Shown: positions 50,178-59,915, counted from the first letter of the stretch. The stretch: 64,000 nucleotides of DNA from CALOCY01 sp942491975 (GCA_942491975.1 CALOCY010000004.1:2356001-2420000), one strand, 5' to 3'. A program made the numbers and translations. Notes: a model not told the origin generated them from the sequence alone.

Positions 50178-51851
50178 GTGAAAAACATTCGCTTTCCAAA
50201 TACGAATAAAACATACCTTCTTTTTTTAATTGTGTGGTTTCTGATCAACATTTTTCAGGCTTTAAGTACCAGTTTACATTTCGATGAGGCCTATTACTGG
50301 ATGTACAGTCAGTCTCCAGCTTGGGGATATTTTGACCACCCCCCCATGGTTGCATGGCTAACCCGCATTGGTTATGTCCTCTTTAAGAATGAGTTGGGGG
50401 TACGGTTGTTTCATATATTACTATCAACCGGGACAATGGCGTTGGTTTTAATCTGGTATAAAGACAGTAAGTTCCCGTTACTTCCCATTATCTTACTGCT
50501 TTCAATTCCGCTTACCCACACACATATCGGTGGTTTTATGGCCCTGCCCGATACCCCGCTGGCATTTTTCTCGATACTCTTTTTTATCGGATATCAACGG
50601 TTTTATGAAAAACCCGGACTGATTGTTTCCCTGTTGATGGCTGTTGCAGTAGCAGGCATGATATATAGTAAATACCATGCCCTGTTGGTGATTGGGCTTA
50701 CGGTACTCTCCAACTTGCGTTTGTTGAGAAATAAATATTTCTGGCTGACAGTAATCGTTACCGGATTACTTTTAATCCCCCATATACACTGGCAGTTTAT
50801 CAACGATTTTCCCTCCGTAAAATATCATTTGATCAGCCGGTCAAAGCCCTGGGGATTTAAATATGTATTTCAATATATCGCCACCCAGTACGTTGTTCTT
50901 GGCCCTGTTTCCGCTTTTATACTCTTTTGGCAAATCTTTGCCTTCAAACCCCAAACCCTGCTGGAAAAAGCATTTAAGTTTAACATATGGGGATTCTATA
51001 TTTTCTTCCTTTTCATGAGCTTTAGAAACCGGATAGAGGGACACTGGACAATTGTGATTATGCCCATGGCGATTTACCTTACCTATCCATTGCTGGAAAG
51101 ATCCCTGAAATGGCGAAAACGATTTACCTGGCTTGCACTTCCTGCAATCATCTTCTTTTTTATTTTCAGGATATATATTGCTGTGGACGCCATCCCCAAT
51201 TTGGGAAAATCAAAATGTATTTTTTATAAACGGGACAACTCAGTAATGCAAATAAAAGAGATGGCACAGGGAAAGACTGTTGCTTTTTTTAACAATTACG
51301 CACTTGCCAGCATGTATAGCTTTTACAATAATGAACCTTGTTTCATGTTCTCCTACCCGGGATACCGCTTTTCCCAATTCGACCTATGGGACAACAAATA
51401 CCTGGCCGACGGGAAAGAGCTGTTTACGGTACAACTGGTAAAAAATAACCCGGATGCTGTAATGCTCCCTGACGGGAGAAAAATAGAGACCGGTATCATC
51501 CAAAATTTCAGAAGCCCTTCGTTTTTAAAAATAAAGGAAGAAGTAGTCTCGGAAAAAGAAGGTGAAGTCATGATTCGTTTCAACCTGCACAATACCAGTC
51601 AGGATTCAGTTGTATTTGATCATTGGCCGGGTTTTGATGCAGGGATAATTCAGAAAAAGAGTATGCTTAAATGCCAAAATATTTCATCTCTTACTACAAC
51701 AAAGACACTTCTTCCCGGACAGAAGTGTGAAGCCATGCTTCGGATAAAGAAAGATGAGCTAATTGATGATAAATCGCTGGTCCTGTTCATTCAAACTACG
51801 GATAAGGTAAGAGGGCAATTGAAGAAAATTGTGCTAAATAAAAACAATTGA
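50178..51851 (+). CDS. Membrane glycosyltransferase, family 39/83-like (ArnT/PMT type)
   Basis: A 557-residue membrane protein with about ten helices and an early luminal loop FDEAYYWMYSQSPAWGYFDHPP (near residues 37-58), whose D-E and H-P-P residues are the hallmark of GT39/GT83 enzymes that transfer sugars from polyprenyl phosphates. The C-terminal 150 residues form a soluble domain. The start is GTG at 50178 (KNIRFPNTNKTYL follows). The next gene encodes the enzyme that could make its polyprenyl-phosphate-mannose donor, 159 bases on. A GC hairpin (ccgcctttggcgg, 51926-51938) lies in between. Confidence 0.85.
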   Translation: MKNIRFPNTNKTYLLFLIVWFLINIFQALSTSLHFDEAYYWMYSQSPAWGYFDHPPMVAWLTRIGYVLFKNELGVRLFHILLSTGTMALVLIWYKDSKFPLLPIILLLSIPLTHTHIGGFMALPDTPLAFFSILFFIGYQRFYEKPGLIVSLLMAVAVAGMIYSKYHALLVIGLTVLSNLRLLRNKYFWLTVIVTGLLLIPHIHWQFINDFPSVKYHLISRSKPWGFKYVFQYIATQYVVLGPVSAFILFWQIFAFKPQTLLEKAFKFNIWGFYIFFLFMSFRNRIEGHWTIVIMPMAIYLTYPLLERSLKWRKRFTWLALPAIIFFFIFRIYIAVDAIPNLGKSKCIFYKRDNSVMQIKEMAQGKTVAFFNNYALASMYSFYNNEPCFMFSYPGYRFSQFDLWDNKYLADGKELFTVQLVKNNPDAVMLPDGRKIETGIIQNFRSPSFLKIKEEVVSEKEGEVMIRFNLHNTSQDSVVFDHWPGFDAGIIQKKSMLKCQNISSLTTTKTLLPGQKCEAMLRIKKDELIDDKSLVLFIQTTDKVRGQLKKIVLNKNN

Positions 51852-52010
51852 TCATCAAAAACCTTCCTTATTAGCAGAAGAACATTAATTTTAACCCTCA
51901 AAGCAATCACGGGTATGAACCCCTCCGCCTTTGGCGGGATTGTTCAACTTACAAATTTCAATACACTATAATTTTTGAAATTTGAGTTTCACGAATAAAA
52001 AACAAAACGG

Positions 52011-52751
52011 ATGAGTAAAAACCTGGTTATTATTCCGACCTACAACGAGAAAGAGAACATCGAGAAGATGATCCGCAAGGTATTTTCTTTACCTACCCCG
52101 TTTGAATTGGTTATTATTGATGATAATTCCCCCGACGGGACAGCCGCTATTGTTAAGAACCTTCAAAAAGAGTTTGATGGCAAATTGCATATCCTGGAGA
52201 GAGAAGGAAAACAGGGATTGGGAACAGCCTATATTTTTGGTTTCAAGTGGGCATTGCAAAACAGCTACGATTATATATTTGAAATGGATGCCGATTTTTC
52301 GCACAATCCTGATGATTTGGAGCATTTGTACAGTGCATGTGCAACAAACGGTGCCGATGCCGCTATCGGGTCACGCTACATCAAAGGGATTAACGTCATC
52401 AACTGGCCATTGGGCAGGGTATTGATGTCATACCTGGCATCAAAGTACGTGCGGTTTATCACCCGGATGAAGATTATGGACACCACCGCAGGTTTCATGT
52501 GTTACTCACGAAGGGTATTGGAAACCATCAACCTGGACGATATCCGCTTAAAGGGGTACGGATTCCAGATTGAGATGAAATTCACTGCCTGGAAACATGG
52601 TTTCAACATTAAAGAGGTATCCATTGTTTTCATTGACCGTCAGGAAGGGGCTTCTAAAATGAGCGGGGGCATATTTAATGAAGCCTTTTGGGGAATCCTG
52701 AAGATGAAGCTCCAAAGCTTCTTCAAAAAATATAAAAAGGTAAATCCGTGA
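52011..52751 (+). CDS. Polyprenyl-phosphate mannosyltransferase (Dpm1-like, GT2)
   Basis: A 246-residue GT-A glycosyltransferase that makes polyprenyl-phosphate-linked mannose (or a similar sugar). Sequence hallmarks are IPTYNEKENI, IDDNSPDG, GKQGLGTAY, EMDADFSHNP (the DxD site) and IGSRYIKG. It is a soluble, single-domain form without C-terminal helices. It is well placed to provide the donor for the GT39-like protein just upstream, possibly for protein O-glycosylation, which is known in Bacteroidetes; this link is inference. Confidence 0.88.
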   Translation: MSKNLVIIPTYNEKENIEKMIRKVFSLPTPFELVIIDDNSPDGTAAIVKNLQKEFDGKLHILEREGKQGLGTAYIFGFKWALQNSYDYIFEMDADFSHNPDDLEHLYSACATNGADAAIGSRYIKGINVINWPLGRVLMSYLASKYVRFITRMKIMDTTAGFMCYSRRVLETINLDDIRLKGYGFQIEMKFTAWKHGFNIKEVSIVFIDRQEGASKMSGGIFNEAFWGILKMKLQSFFKKYKKVNP

Positions 52752-52966
52752 TCAATTTGCAGCCCGGTATTGTTATACCATATATATGTCCACATCACAC
52801 GATATTCCGTTAAACGCAAAAGAAAAAACACTATATAACATCTTAAACTTAAGGTATAATGCCGATACTAATTCAATGGTCTTTTAGGAGAGAATCGAAC
52901 CAAAAGAGCTTTTTGAATTGTAATCGGTATTAATATGTTGGGCTGTTTTTTTATAAATTCGGGAAA

Positions 52967-54304
52967 ATGAGGACACTGATAGAAAATGCAACAATCATTA
53001 ATGAAGGTATCCGCTTTACAGGGAGTGTAGGGATTGTTAACGGACGTATTGAAAAGATTTACCCGTTGGGTGAAACCATTACCGGTAATTTTGATTCGAT
53101 TGTTGATGCCACCGGGAAGTGGCTCATCCCCGGGGTAATTGATGACCAGGTACACTTTCGCGATCCCGGGTTGACACATAAGGCCGATATACACTCTGAA
53201 TCGCGGGCGGCAGTTGCCGGAGGCGTGACCTCTTATATGGAGATGCCCAATACCAAACCCCAGACCACCACACAGGCAGCCCTGGAAGATAAATACCAGC
53301 GGGCAGCAGAGGTTTCACCGGCCAACTACTCGTTTTACATCGGGGGCACCAACGATAACCTTAATGAGGTACTAAAGACAGACCCCCAAAAGGTTTGCGG
53401 GGTGAAACTATTTATGGGTTCATCAACCGGCAATATGTTGGTGGACAACGATACTGTCTTGTCCGATTTCTTTCGCAACTCCCCGTTGCTGATTGCCACC
53501 CACAACGAAGATGAGGCCAACATACAGGCCAATATCAAACTGTTTCGGGAAAAATATGGCGAGGATGTGCCCATCAGTGCCCACCCGCTTATCAGAAATG
53601 CAGAGGCCTGCTACAAATCATCGGCCAAAGCGGTTGAGCTGGCCGCCAAATACAATACCCGCCTGCATGTGTTGCACCTCTCTTCGGCCAAAGAGATGGA
53701 GTTGTTTGAGGCCGGGAATGCTGCCATCAAACGCATTACCTCCGAAGTGTGCGTACACCACCTGTGGTTTTCCGATACTGATTATGCTGCATTTGGCACC
53801 CACATAAAATGGAACCCTGCCATTAAATCAGTAGCCGATCGCAATGCTTTGCGGGCAGCACTTATCAGCGGGAAATTGGATGTGGTAGCTACCGACCATG
53901 CCCCACACACATTGGAAGAGAAGAACAATACCTATTTTAATGCCCCGTCAGGAGGGCCGCTGGTGCAACACTCGCTGGTTATCATGCTTGAGCTTGCCCG
54001 GCAAGGGGTGTTTACTGTTGAAGATGTGGTGAAAAAGATGTGCCACAGCCCTGCCGTTGTTTTCCAGGTAAAAGAGCGCGGATATGTCCGTGAAGGGTAT
54101 TGGGCCGACCTGGTATTGATTGACCCGAAAACATCCTGGGAAGTAACTCCCGAAACATTATTATACAAGTGCAAATGGTCGCCTTTTGACGGACAGCTCT
54201 TTTCGCACCGGGTAACCCACACATTTGTGAATGGAAACCTGGTATTCGAAAACGGAACAATCCACGAAGGGCACAACGGCATGCGGTTGGAGTTTGACAG
54301 GTAG
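52967..54304 (+). CDS. pyrC: Dihydroorotase
   Basis: A 445-residue amidohydrolase acting in pyrimidine synthesis (N-carbamoyl-aspartate to dihydroorotate). Seen are DDQVHFRDPGLTHKADI (60-75), GGVTSYMEMPN, CGVKLFMGSS (the carboxylated lysine region), and TDHAPH with the catalytic Asp. At the first metal site the usual H-x-H is Q61-V-H63, so the first His is replaced by Gln. I believe this QxH form is shared by Bacteroidetes relatives. It lies 215 bases after the GT2 gene, a gap that contains gatattccgttaa, also found in the repeats around 54.4 and 55.6 kb. Confidence 0.9.
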   Translation: MRTLIENATIINEGIRFTGSVGIVNGRIEKIYPLGETITGNFDSIVDATGKWLIPGVIDDQVHFRDPGLTHKADIHSESRAAVAGGVTSYMEMPNTKPQTTTQAALEDKYQRAAEVSPANYSFYIGGTNDNLNEVLKTDPQKVCGVKLFMGSSTGNMLVDNDTVLSDFFRNSPLLIATHNEDEANIQANIKLFREKYGEDVPISAHPLIRNAEACYKSSAKAVELAAKYNTRLHVLHLSSAKEMELFEAGNAAIKRITSEVCVHHLWFSDTDYAAFGTHIKWNPAIKSVADRNALRAALISGKLDVVATDHAPHTLEEKNNTYFNAPSGGPLVQHSLVIMLELARQGVFTVEDVVKKMCHSPAVVFQVKERGYVREGYWADLVLIDPKTSWEVTPETLLYKCKWSPFDGQLFSHRVTHTFVNGNLVFENGTIHEGHNGMRLEFDR

Positions 54305-54369
54305 TATTGAGTACCCGGTCCCGATAGTTATTGTGGATGAGTTGTGAGACTGATTAATGATTCTATTAT

Positions 54370-54430
54370 AACCTCACGCAAAGATATTCCGTTAACTTCT
54401 GTTGACTTCTGTTTATTCTGTTGCCTTTCC
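54370..54430. repeat. Direct repeat 1 flanking the propeller lipoprotein gene
   Basis: 61 bases, aacctcacgcaaag ... ttgcctttcc, matching 55598-55684 except that this copy lacks two blocks (16 and 10 bases) and has one substitution. The acgcaaag motif resembles a short repeat seen in many bacterial genomes. Confidence 0.8.
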
Positions 54431-54478
54431 AGTTTCGTTACTTTATAATCATGACAAACTACATTGGCTATATTATGC

Positions 54479-55462
54479 TTAATTGGCTTTAAGTCCTTTA
54501 ATAATTTCCATCGAAACCCAGTAAATATCCCCGTCTTTCCCGTTTTTAGGCCTCTTGGGATTGTATTTTTGGAGCAATTCTTCTGTTTTGCTCATAGAAT
54601 CCTCACTTCCCGGACCGTTGTTAATGTTACTCCAATAGAATAAAAACTTTCCATCAGGAGAAACCCTTGGGAACCTGGATATATGACCTGGTAAGTTTAT
54701 AGGTTCTCCCATATTTACAGCTTTGCCCCATGTTCCATCTTCATTTTTAAAACTTATGTATAGATCCATTATTCCAATCGCATCCTTTCTGCCCATAGAT
54801 GCAAATATTAAATAACTCTCGTCGGGGGCAATAAAAGGGGTAGCATCTGCATTTACAGAATTAATGTCCGAATCAAGTTTAATTGTTTCCAGATAATTTG
54901 TTTCCGGCTTTGAGTAACATATATCCCAACCGCTTGTGTCATTTTCCAGATGGATATAATTATTCCCGTTAGTTGAAAACGAGTAAGCAAAGAAATTATT
55001 CAATTCAGGCTCACCCCATTTATCATTAACCTTTTCTACATACCAGTTATTATAGACACCACCACTTGTATCAGGTTTACAGGGTCTCTTTGACATGAAA
55101 TATATCCCTGAACCATCATTTGACCACACATGGCTATCATCGCTATACTCCCCTGAAAACGATATTGGTTGCGGTTCGCTCCACTCTCCGTTTATAAATT
55201 TCGCATACATAATGGTATGTCCGTGCTCACAAGACAATGTATACATCAATTCCTTACCATCCGGAGAAAAATTAAGTGAACTATGCTCGTGGTATTTGGA
55301 TGATATAATTCCGGGAGCAAAGACTTCCGGTGTAATTCCCGGAGGACTCTGGTCAAAATAATTAATTTCTGTTGTACGTTGTCTGGAGCAGCTAAAAACG
55401 GTGAAAAGTATAACAGTGAAAATAATTTCACCCTTTTTGATAAACGTTAACATCATTTTCAT
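54479..55462 (-). CDS. PD40/WD40-like beta-propeller lipoprotein
   Basis: A 327-residue lipoprotein with a lipobox at V-F-S-C25. Its repeats contain the TolB/PD40 pattern: SSLNFSPDGKELMYT (about 60-75), DDSHVWSNDGSGIYF, DATPFIAPDESYLIF and RFPRVSPDGKFLFY, which form a propeller of about four or five blades. The start may be one of several Met codons near 55453-55462. It points against both neighbours (pyrC and mfd) and is enclosed by direct repeats at 54370 and 55598. Function unknown; such lipoproteins often bind peptides or glycans. Confidence 0.75.
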   Translation of the reverse strand: MKMMLTFIKKGEIIFTVILFTVFSCSRQRTTEINYFDQSPPGITPEVFAPGIISSKYHEHSSLNFSPDGKELMYTLSCEHGHTIMYAKFINGEWSEPQPISFSGEYSDDSHVWSNDGSGIYFMSKRPCKPDTSGGVYNNWYVEKVNDKWGEPELNNFFAYSFSTNGNNYIHLENDTSGWDICYSKPETNYLETIKLDSDINSVNADATPFIAPDESYLIFASMGRKDAIGIMDLYISFKNEDGTWGKAVNMGEPINLPGHISRFPRVSPDGKFLFYWSNINNGPGSEDSMSKTEELLQKYNPKRPKNGKDGDIYWVSMEIIKGLKAN

Positions 55463-55597
55463 TTTTTAAAAGATTTAGGTATGTACAATATATCAAAGCG
55501 AATTTCGATAAAATTTTGGAGTTATTAAAATCCATGGTACAAAACAAAATTGACCAACCGGGAAGCATGGCGTGAAATCCGGATTCTCAGATTACGT

Positions 55598-55684
55598 AAC
55601 CTCACGCAAAGGCGCAGAGACGCAAAGATATTCCGTTAACTTCGGATAACTTCTGTTGACTTCCGTTTATTCTGTTGCCTTTCC
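55598..55684. repeat. Direct repeat 2 flanking the propeller lipoprotein gene
   Basis: 87 bases with the same ends as the 61-base copy at 54370. It contains acgcaaaggcgcagagacg, a motif found as a dispersed repeat in many bacterial genomes. The remainder of the 328-base gap before mfd holds the mfd promoter and no gene. Confidence 0.8.
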
Positions 55685-55757
55685 CAATTCTCCACTACCC
55701 CGCTTCTTCAATTCTCATTTTTAACTGTTAATTGTTCATTGTTCACTCTTCATTTGT

Positions 55758-55765
55758 TACTTTTG
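55758..55765 (+). promoter_or_regulatory. mfd promoter -7 box
   Basis: TACTTTTG matches TAnnTTTG, 26 bases before the GTG start. A TTG at 55732-55734 lies 23 bases upstream of it, near the expected -33 position. The transcript would have a leader of only about 20 bases. Confidence 0.6.
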
Positions 55766-55790
55766 CCCCGCACGAAAAAAACAGCACAAC

Positions 55791-58700
55791 GTGGAAGCAA
55801 AAGAGATACTTGCCTTATACCGCAACCATCCGAAAGTGGCGGAGCTGTCATCGCTTTTGGCCAACGGGGGTACGCCCAAAATCAACCTGAAAGGGTTATC
55901 CGGGTCTTCGCCTGTGTTGTGTTGTGCGGCAGGCATTGCCCAAAACCCCAACCACGCATTGTTTATATTGCAGGACAAAGAGGAGGCGGCATACTTTTAT
56001 GACGACCTGAAGACCTTAAGCGATGAGAACAACGTGTTCTTTTTCCCCACATCGTACAAACGGTCTGTGTTATACGAGAAGATCGACAATGACAATATTG
56101 TCCTCCGTACCGAAGTGCTGAACCGGCTCTCCACCGAAAAATCGCCCATTGTTATTGTCTCGTATCCCGAGGCACTGGTCGAAAAAGTGATTTCAGGGGC
56201 AGGATTACAGTCGAACACCCTGCGTGTGCACAACGGCGAAAAACTCTCTATTGAATTTGTGAACGAGGTGTTGATTGAGTACGGTTTTGAACGGACAGAT
56301 TTTGTTTATGAACCGGGACAGTTCTCCATCCGGGGAAGTATTATCGATATCTTCTCATTTTCGCATGAAGACCCGTTCCGCATTGACTTTTTTGGCGACC
56401 AGATCGATTCCATCCGCAGTTTTGACGTGGAGAACCAGGTCTCCAAAAGCACCCTGGAACAGATTGCCATTGTCCCCGACATTCAGCAGGGGTTAAAAGA
56501 GGAGACACGGGTGTCGTTTTTTAAATTCCTTGATGGCAATACCACTGTTTTTTGCAACAACACCACGTTTGTTTTCGACCGGATAGAAAGTATTTACACC
56601 CAAGCAAAAATGCGCCTGACCGACGAAAAGGGCGAAGACGGCATTGTAATGGCCGGGGAGTTGATGGCACCGGGCACCACACAACTGAAACAACTGGCCG
56701 GGTTTACCGTTGTGGATATGACAGGGTACTACCCCGAAGCAGCCGATGCCACCGTTGAGTTCTCTACCTCGGCACAACCCGTTTTCAACAAGAATTTTGA
56801 ATTGCTGGGCGAAAACCTCGTGGAAAATACCCGAAATGGCTACCGCAATATAATTCTCGCACCGGCAGAGAAACAGATCGAACGCCTGCAGGTTATCTTT
56901 CACGACACCAACGTACCGGTCGCCTTCGACCCGGCACTTTTTATCCTCCACCAGGGGTTTATAGACCACGACCTGAAGCTGTGCTGCTATACCGACCACC
57001 AGATTTTTGAGCGTTACCACCGGTTTAAGCTGCGAGGCAAGAAAGGCATCCGCAAGGCGTTGTCGCTGAAAGACCTGGGCAAGTTGCACCCCGGCGATTA
57101 CGTGGTACATATCGATCACGGTATCGGGAAGTTTGCCGGGCTGGTGAAGATGCAGGACAAAGGCAAAGTACAGGAGGTGATGAAGCTGGAGTACCGCGAC
57201 CGCGATGTGCTTTTTGTCTCCATCCACTCGCTGCACCGCATATCAAAATACAAAGGGAAAGAGGGCGAGGCGCCCAAAATCAATAAGCTGGGTACCGGGG
57301 CGTGGCAACGGATGAAGGAAAAGACCAAGAAGAAGGTGAAAGATATTGCCAAAGACCTGATTGCCCTCTATGCCCAACGGCGAAAGGAGAGAGGGTTTTC
57401 GTTTTCGCCCGACTCGTACCTGCAGCAGGAGCTGGAGGCCTCGTTTATTTACGAAGATACCCCCGACCAGGAGAAGGCAACCACCGCCGTAAAAGAGGAT
57501 ATGGAGAAACTGATCCCCATGGACCGGCTGGTGTGTGGCGATGTGGGGTTTGGAAAAACCGAGGTGGCCATTCGGGCAGCGTTTAAAGCGGTGTCCGACT
57601 CCAAACAGGTGGCCATACTGGTGCCCACCACCATCCTGGCACTGCAACACTACAAAACTTTTTCGGAACGGCTGAAAGAATTTCCGGCAACTGTGGAGTA
57701 TGTCAGCCGCCTGCGCCGTCCGGCCGATATTACACGTATTAAGAAAGAGTTGAAAGCGGGCAAAGTGGATATCCTCATCGGTACCCACCGCCTGGTAGGA
57801 AAAGATATCCATTTCAAGGATTTGGGGCTGCTGATCATCGATGAGGAGCAAAAGTTCGGAGTGTCGGTGAAAGAGAAGCTGAAACAGCTGAAGATAAATG
57901 TGGACACCCTCACACTCACGGCCACACCCATTCCGCGTACCCTTCAGTTCTCGCTGATGGGCGCGCGCGACCTCTCCATTATCAATACCGCACCACCCAA
58001 CCGCTACCCCATTGTTACCGAGGTACACGGGTTTAACGAAGCACTGATTAAAGAGGCCATCGATTACGAACTGGCACGCAGCGGACAGGTGTTTATCATC
58101 AACAACCGGGTACAAAATATTTACGAGGTGGAGGCGCTGATAAAACGGCTGGTACCCCATGCCCGCACCGTGGTGGGGCACGGACAGATGGAGGGGCCCA
58201 AACTGGAGAAGATCATGCTCGACTTTATCAATGGCCGGCACGACGTGCTGATTGCCACCACCATTATCGAGTCGGGGCTTGATATCCCCAATACCAACAC
58301 CATCATTATCAACAACGCCCAGAATTTCGGGCTGAGCGACCTGCACCAGTTGCGCGGGCGCGTGGGGCGCTCCAACAAGAAAGCATTTTGTTACCTGCTG
58401 GCCCCTCCCCTCACTACCCTTGCACCGGAAGCCCGCCGCAGGTTACGTGCCATTGAGCAGTTCTCGGAACTGGGCAGCGGGTTTAACATTGCCATGCAGG
58501 ATCTCGATATCCGGGGGGCAGGCAACCTGCTGGGGGGCGAACAGAGCGGGTTTATTGCCGACATCGGGTTCGAGACCTACCACCGTATCCTCAACGAAGC
58601 GGTGCAGGAGCTGAAGCAGGAGGAGTTTAAATCGCTTTTTGCCGAACAGACAGAGAACACCGCCAATGCCTTCCTGAACGTGCAGTTTGTAAACGACTGC

Positions 58701-59147
58701 CAGATAGATACCGATATGGAGCTGCTGTTCCCCGATGAATACATCACCAATATTACCGAGCGCATGCAGCTCTACCGCGAACTCGACAGTATGGAGACCG
58801 AGGAACAATTGGCCGCTTTTGAACAACAATTGAACGACCGCTTTGGGAAGTTGCCTGAACAGACAGAGGAGTTGCTGGAGGTGGTACGCATGCGCCGGAC
58901 AGCCATTGAGCTGGGTATGGAGAAGGTGATTTTAAAAGGGCAGAAGATGATCTGCCACTTCCCCGGCAACCAGGAGTCGGCCTACTACCAATCGCCGCTG
59001 TTTAACGCCCTGCTGCACTACATTATGCAACACCCGCAACAGTGCCACATGAAAGAGAAAAAGGGAAAACTGACCCTTACCTTCACCGGTGTTGCTTCGA
59101 TTAAGGCCGCAAAGGAGCGGTTGGTGAAGATACAGGAGGCGGTGTAA
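55791..59147 (+). CDS. mfd: Transcription-repair coupling factor Mfd
   Basis: A 1118-residue Mfd that removes stalled RNA polymerase and recruits UvrA. It has an N-terminal UvrB-homology module, the RNA polymerase interaction region with HPGDYVVHIDHGIGKF (near 430-445), then the RecG-like translocase with Walker A GDVGFGKT (583-590), DEEQ box (684-687), and the helicase C domain with GRVGRS. The C-terminal TRCF domain follows (about 980-1118). The start is GTG at 55791 (EAKEILALYRNH follows). The gene is clearly more GC-rich than most of the window, in spite of being a core gene. Confidence 0.96.
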   Translation: MEAKEILALYRNHPKVAELSSLLANGGTPKINLKGLSGSSPVLCCAAGIAQNPNHALFILQDKEEAAYFYDDLKTLSDENNVFFFPTSYKRSVLYEKIDNDNIVLRTEVLNRLSTEKSPIVIVSYPEALVEKVISGAGLQSNTLRVHNGEKLSIEFVNEVLIEYGFERTDFVYEPGQFSIRGSIIDIFSFSHEDPFRIDFFGDQIDSIRSFDVENQVSKSTLEQIAIVPDIQQGLKEETRVSFFKFLDGNTTVFCNNTTFVFDRIESIYTQAKMRLTDEKGEDGIVMAGELMAPGTTQLKQLAGFTVVDMTGYYPEAADATVEFSTSAQPVFNKNFELLGENLVENTRNGYRNIILAPAEKQIERLQVIFHDTNVPVAFDPALFILHQGFIDHDLKLCCYTDHQIFERYHRFKLRGKKGIRKALSLKDLGKLHPGDYVVHIDHGIGKFAGLVKMQDKGKVQEVMKLEYRDRDVLFVSIHSLHRISKYKGKEGEAPKINKLGTGAWQRMKEKTKKKVKDIAKDLIALYAQRRKERGFSFSPDSYLQQELEASFIYEDTPDQEKATTAVKEDMEKLIPMDRLVCGDVGFGKTEVAIRAAFKAVSDSKQVAILVPTTILALQHYKTFSERLKEFPATVEYVSRLRRPADITRIKKELKAGKVDILIGTHRLVGKDIHFKDLGLLIIDEEQKFGVSVKEKLKQLKINVDTLTLTATPIPRTLQFSLMGARDLSIINTAPPNRYPIVTEVHGFNEALIKEAIDYELARSGQVFIINNRVQNIYEVEALIKRLVPHARTVVGHGQMEGPKLEKIMLDFINGRHDVLIATTIIESGLDIPNTNTIIINNAQNFGLSDLHQLRGRVGRSNKKAFCYLLAPPLTTLAPEARRRLRAIEQFSELGSGFNIAMQDLDIRGAGNLLGGEQSGFIADIGFETYHRILNEAVQELKQEEFKSLFAEQTENTANAFLNVQFVNDCQIDTDMELLFPDEYITNITERMQLYRELDSMETEEQLAAFEQQLNDRFGKLPEQTEELLEVVRMRRTAIELGMEKVILKGQKMICHFPGNQESAYYQSPLFNALLHYIMQHPQQCHMKEKKGKLTLTFTGVASIKAAKERLVKIQEAV

Positions 59148-59160
59148 CTCCTGTTCTAAT

Positions 59161-59190
59161 CCCTGACGGGGTTTGGAACCTTGTCAGGGA
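59161..59190. repeat. REP-like palindrome, imperfect
   Basis: ccctgacggggtt - tgg - aaccttgtcaggg, with G-T wobbles, 13 bases after the mfd stop. It belongs to the family at 60918 and 61202. Confidence 0.75.
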
Positions 59191-59282
59191 TGGGAGACAT
59201 TTTTTTTGTTTTTACCTGTATAATTTATATTTTAGTATAGCTTATTGCAACAGTTATAAGCAGAAAATTATACTACATCCCC

Positions 59283-59317
59283 CAACCCGTCAGGTGCATT
59301 GCATACTGAACAGTGTT
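59283..59317. repeat. Degenerate second-hairpin REP unit
   Basis: aacccgtcaggtgcattgcatactgaacagtgttg resembles the second hairpin of the 89-bp modules (aacctgtcaggtgcgttgcac ... aacaggttg). It lies directly upstream of the RAYT start. Together with 59161 it makes a decayed two-hairpin unit in front of the transposase. Confidence 0.6.
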
Positions 59318-59331
59318 GAAAAACAACAACC

Positions 59332-59913
59332 ATGCAGAAAATTGAACCCCTGACACACGGAAAATACTACCACATATACAATCGCGGAATCAATAGTTGT
59401 AATCTGTTTGGCATACCCTACAACTACGAATATTTTCTTTCGTTGTATGATAAATATATTGATCCGATAGCGGATACTTACGCCTGGTGCCTGATGCCAA
59501 ATCATTTTCATCTGTTGGTGCGGGTGAAAGAAGAAGAACCCCCTGTCAGGGGCCGGGTTGGAATACCATCGCAACAGTTTTCTAAACTATTCAACGCTTA
59601 TGCCCAGGCATTCAACAAACAAAACAACCGCCACGGCAGCCTGTTTGAACGTCCTTTTAAACGAAAACAAATAGAAAATGAATCCTACCTGAAACAACTC
59701 ATCTTATACATTCACAACAATCCGGTGCATCATGGTTTTTGCGAACACCCGGTGGAATATCCGTGGTCATCTTATTTGACCTGCATCTCTGTAAAACCAA
59801 CTAAACTATATCGCGATACTGTAGTGGGTTGGTTTGATGATATGACCAATTTCCGCTATGCACATAACAAGGCAGCGGATATAGGAGAAATTAAAAAATG
59901 GCCGGATGTATAA
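59332..59913 (+). CDS. REP-associated tyrosine transposase (RAYT, Y1/HUH)
   Basis: A 193-residue single-domain HUH nuclease of the Y1_Tnp/TnpA_REP group. It has the start YYHIYNRGI, the metal-binding H58-F-H60 in MPNHFHLL, GSLFERPFKRK, and catalytic Tyr126 in Y-I-H-N-N-P. RAYTs nick REP palindromes as single strands and are single-copy domesticated transposases. REP-like palindromes flank the gene on both sides, with a cluster 1-1.4 kb downstream. Residues 69-77 (EPPVRGRVG) are encoded by a REP half (59537-59561), an in-frame insertion between the HUH and the Q-rich helix region, so this copy may have altered activity. Confidence 0.9.
   Translation: MQKIEPLTHGKYYHIYNRGINSCNLFGIPYNYEYFLSLYDKYIDPIADTYAWCLMPNHFHLLVRVKEEEPPVRGRVGIPSQQFSKLFNAYAQAFNKQNNRHGSLFERPFKRKQIENESYLKQLILYIHNNPVHHGFCEHPVEYPWSSYLTCISVKPTKLYRDTVVGWFDDMTNFRYAHNKAADIGEIKKWPDV
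59537..59561. repeat. REP half inside the RAYT coding region
   Basis: aaccccctgtcaggggccgggttgg resembles the arms of the intergenic palindromes and keeps the reading frame open. It encodes residues 69-77 of the transposase. Confidence 0.6.
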
Positions 59914-59915
59914 CT

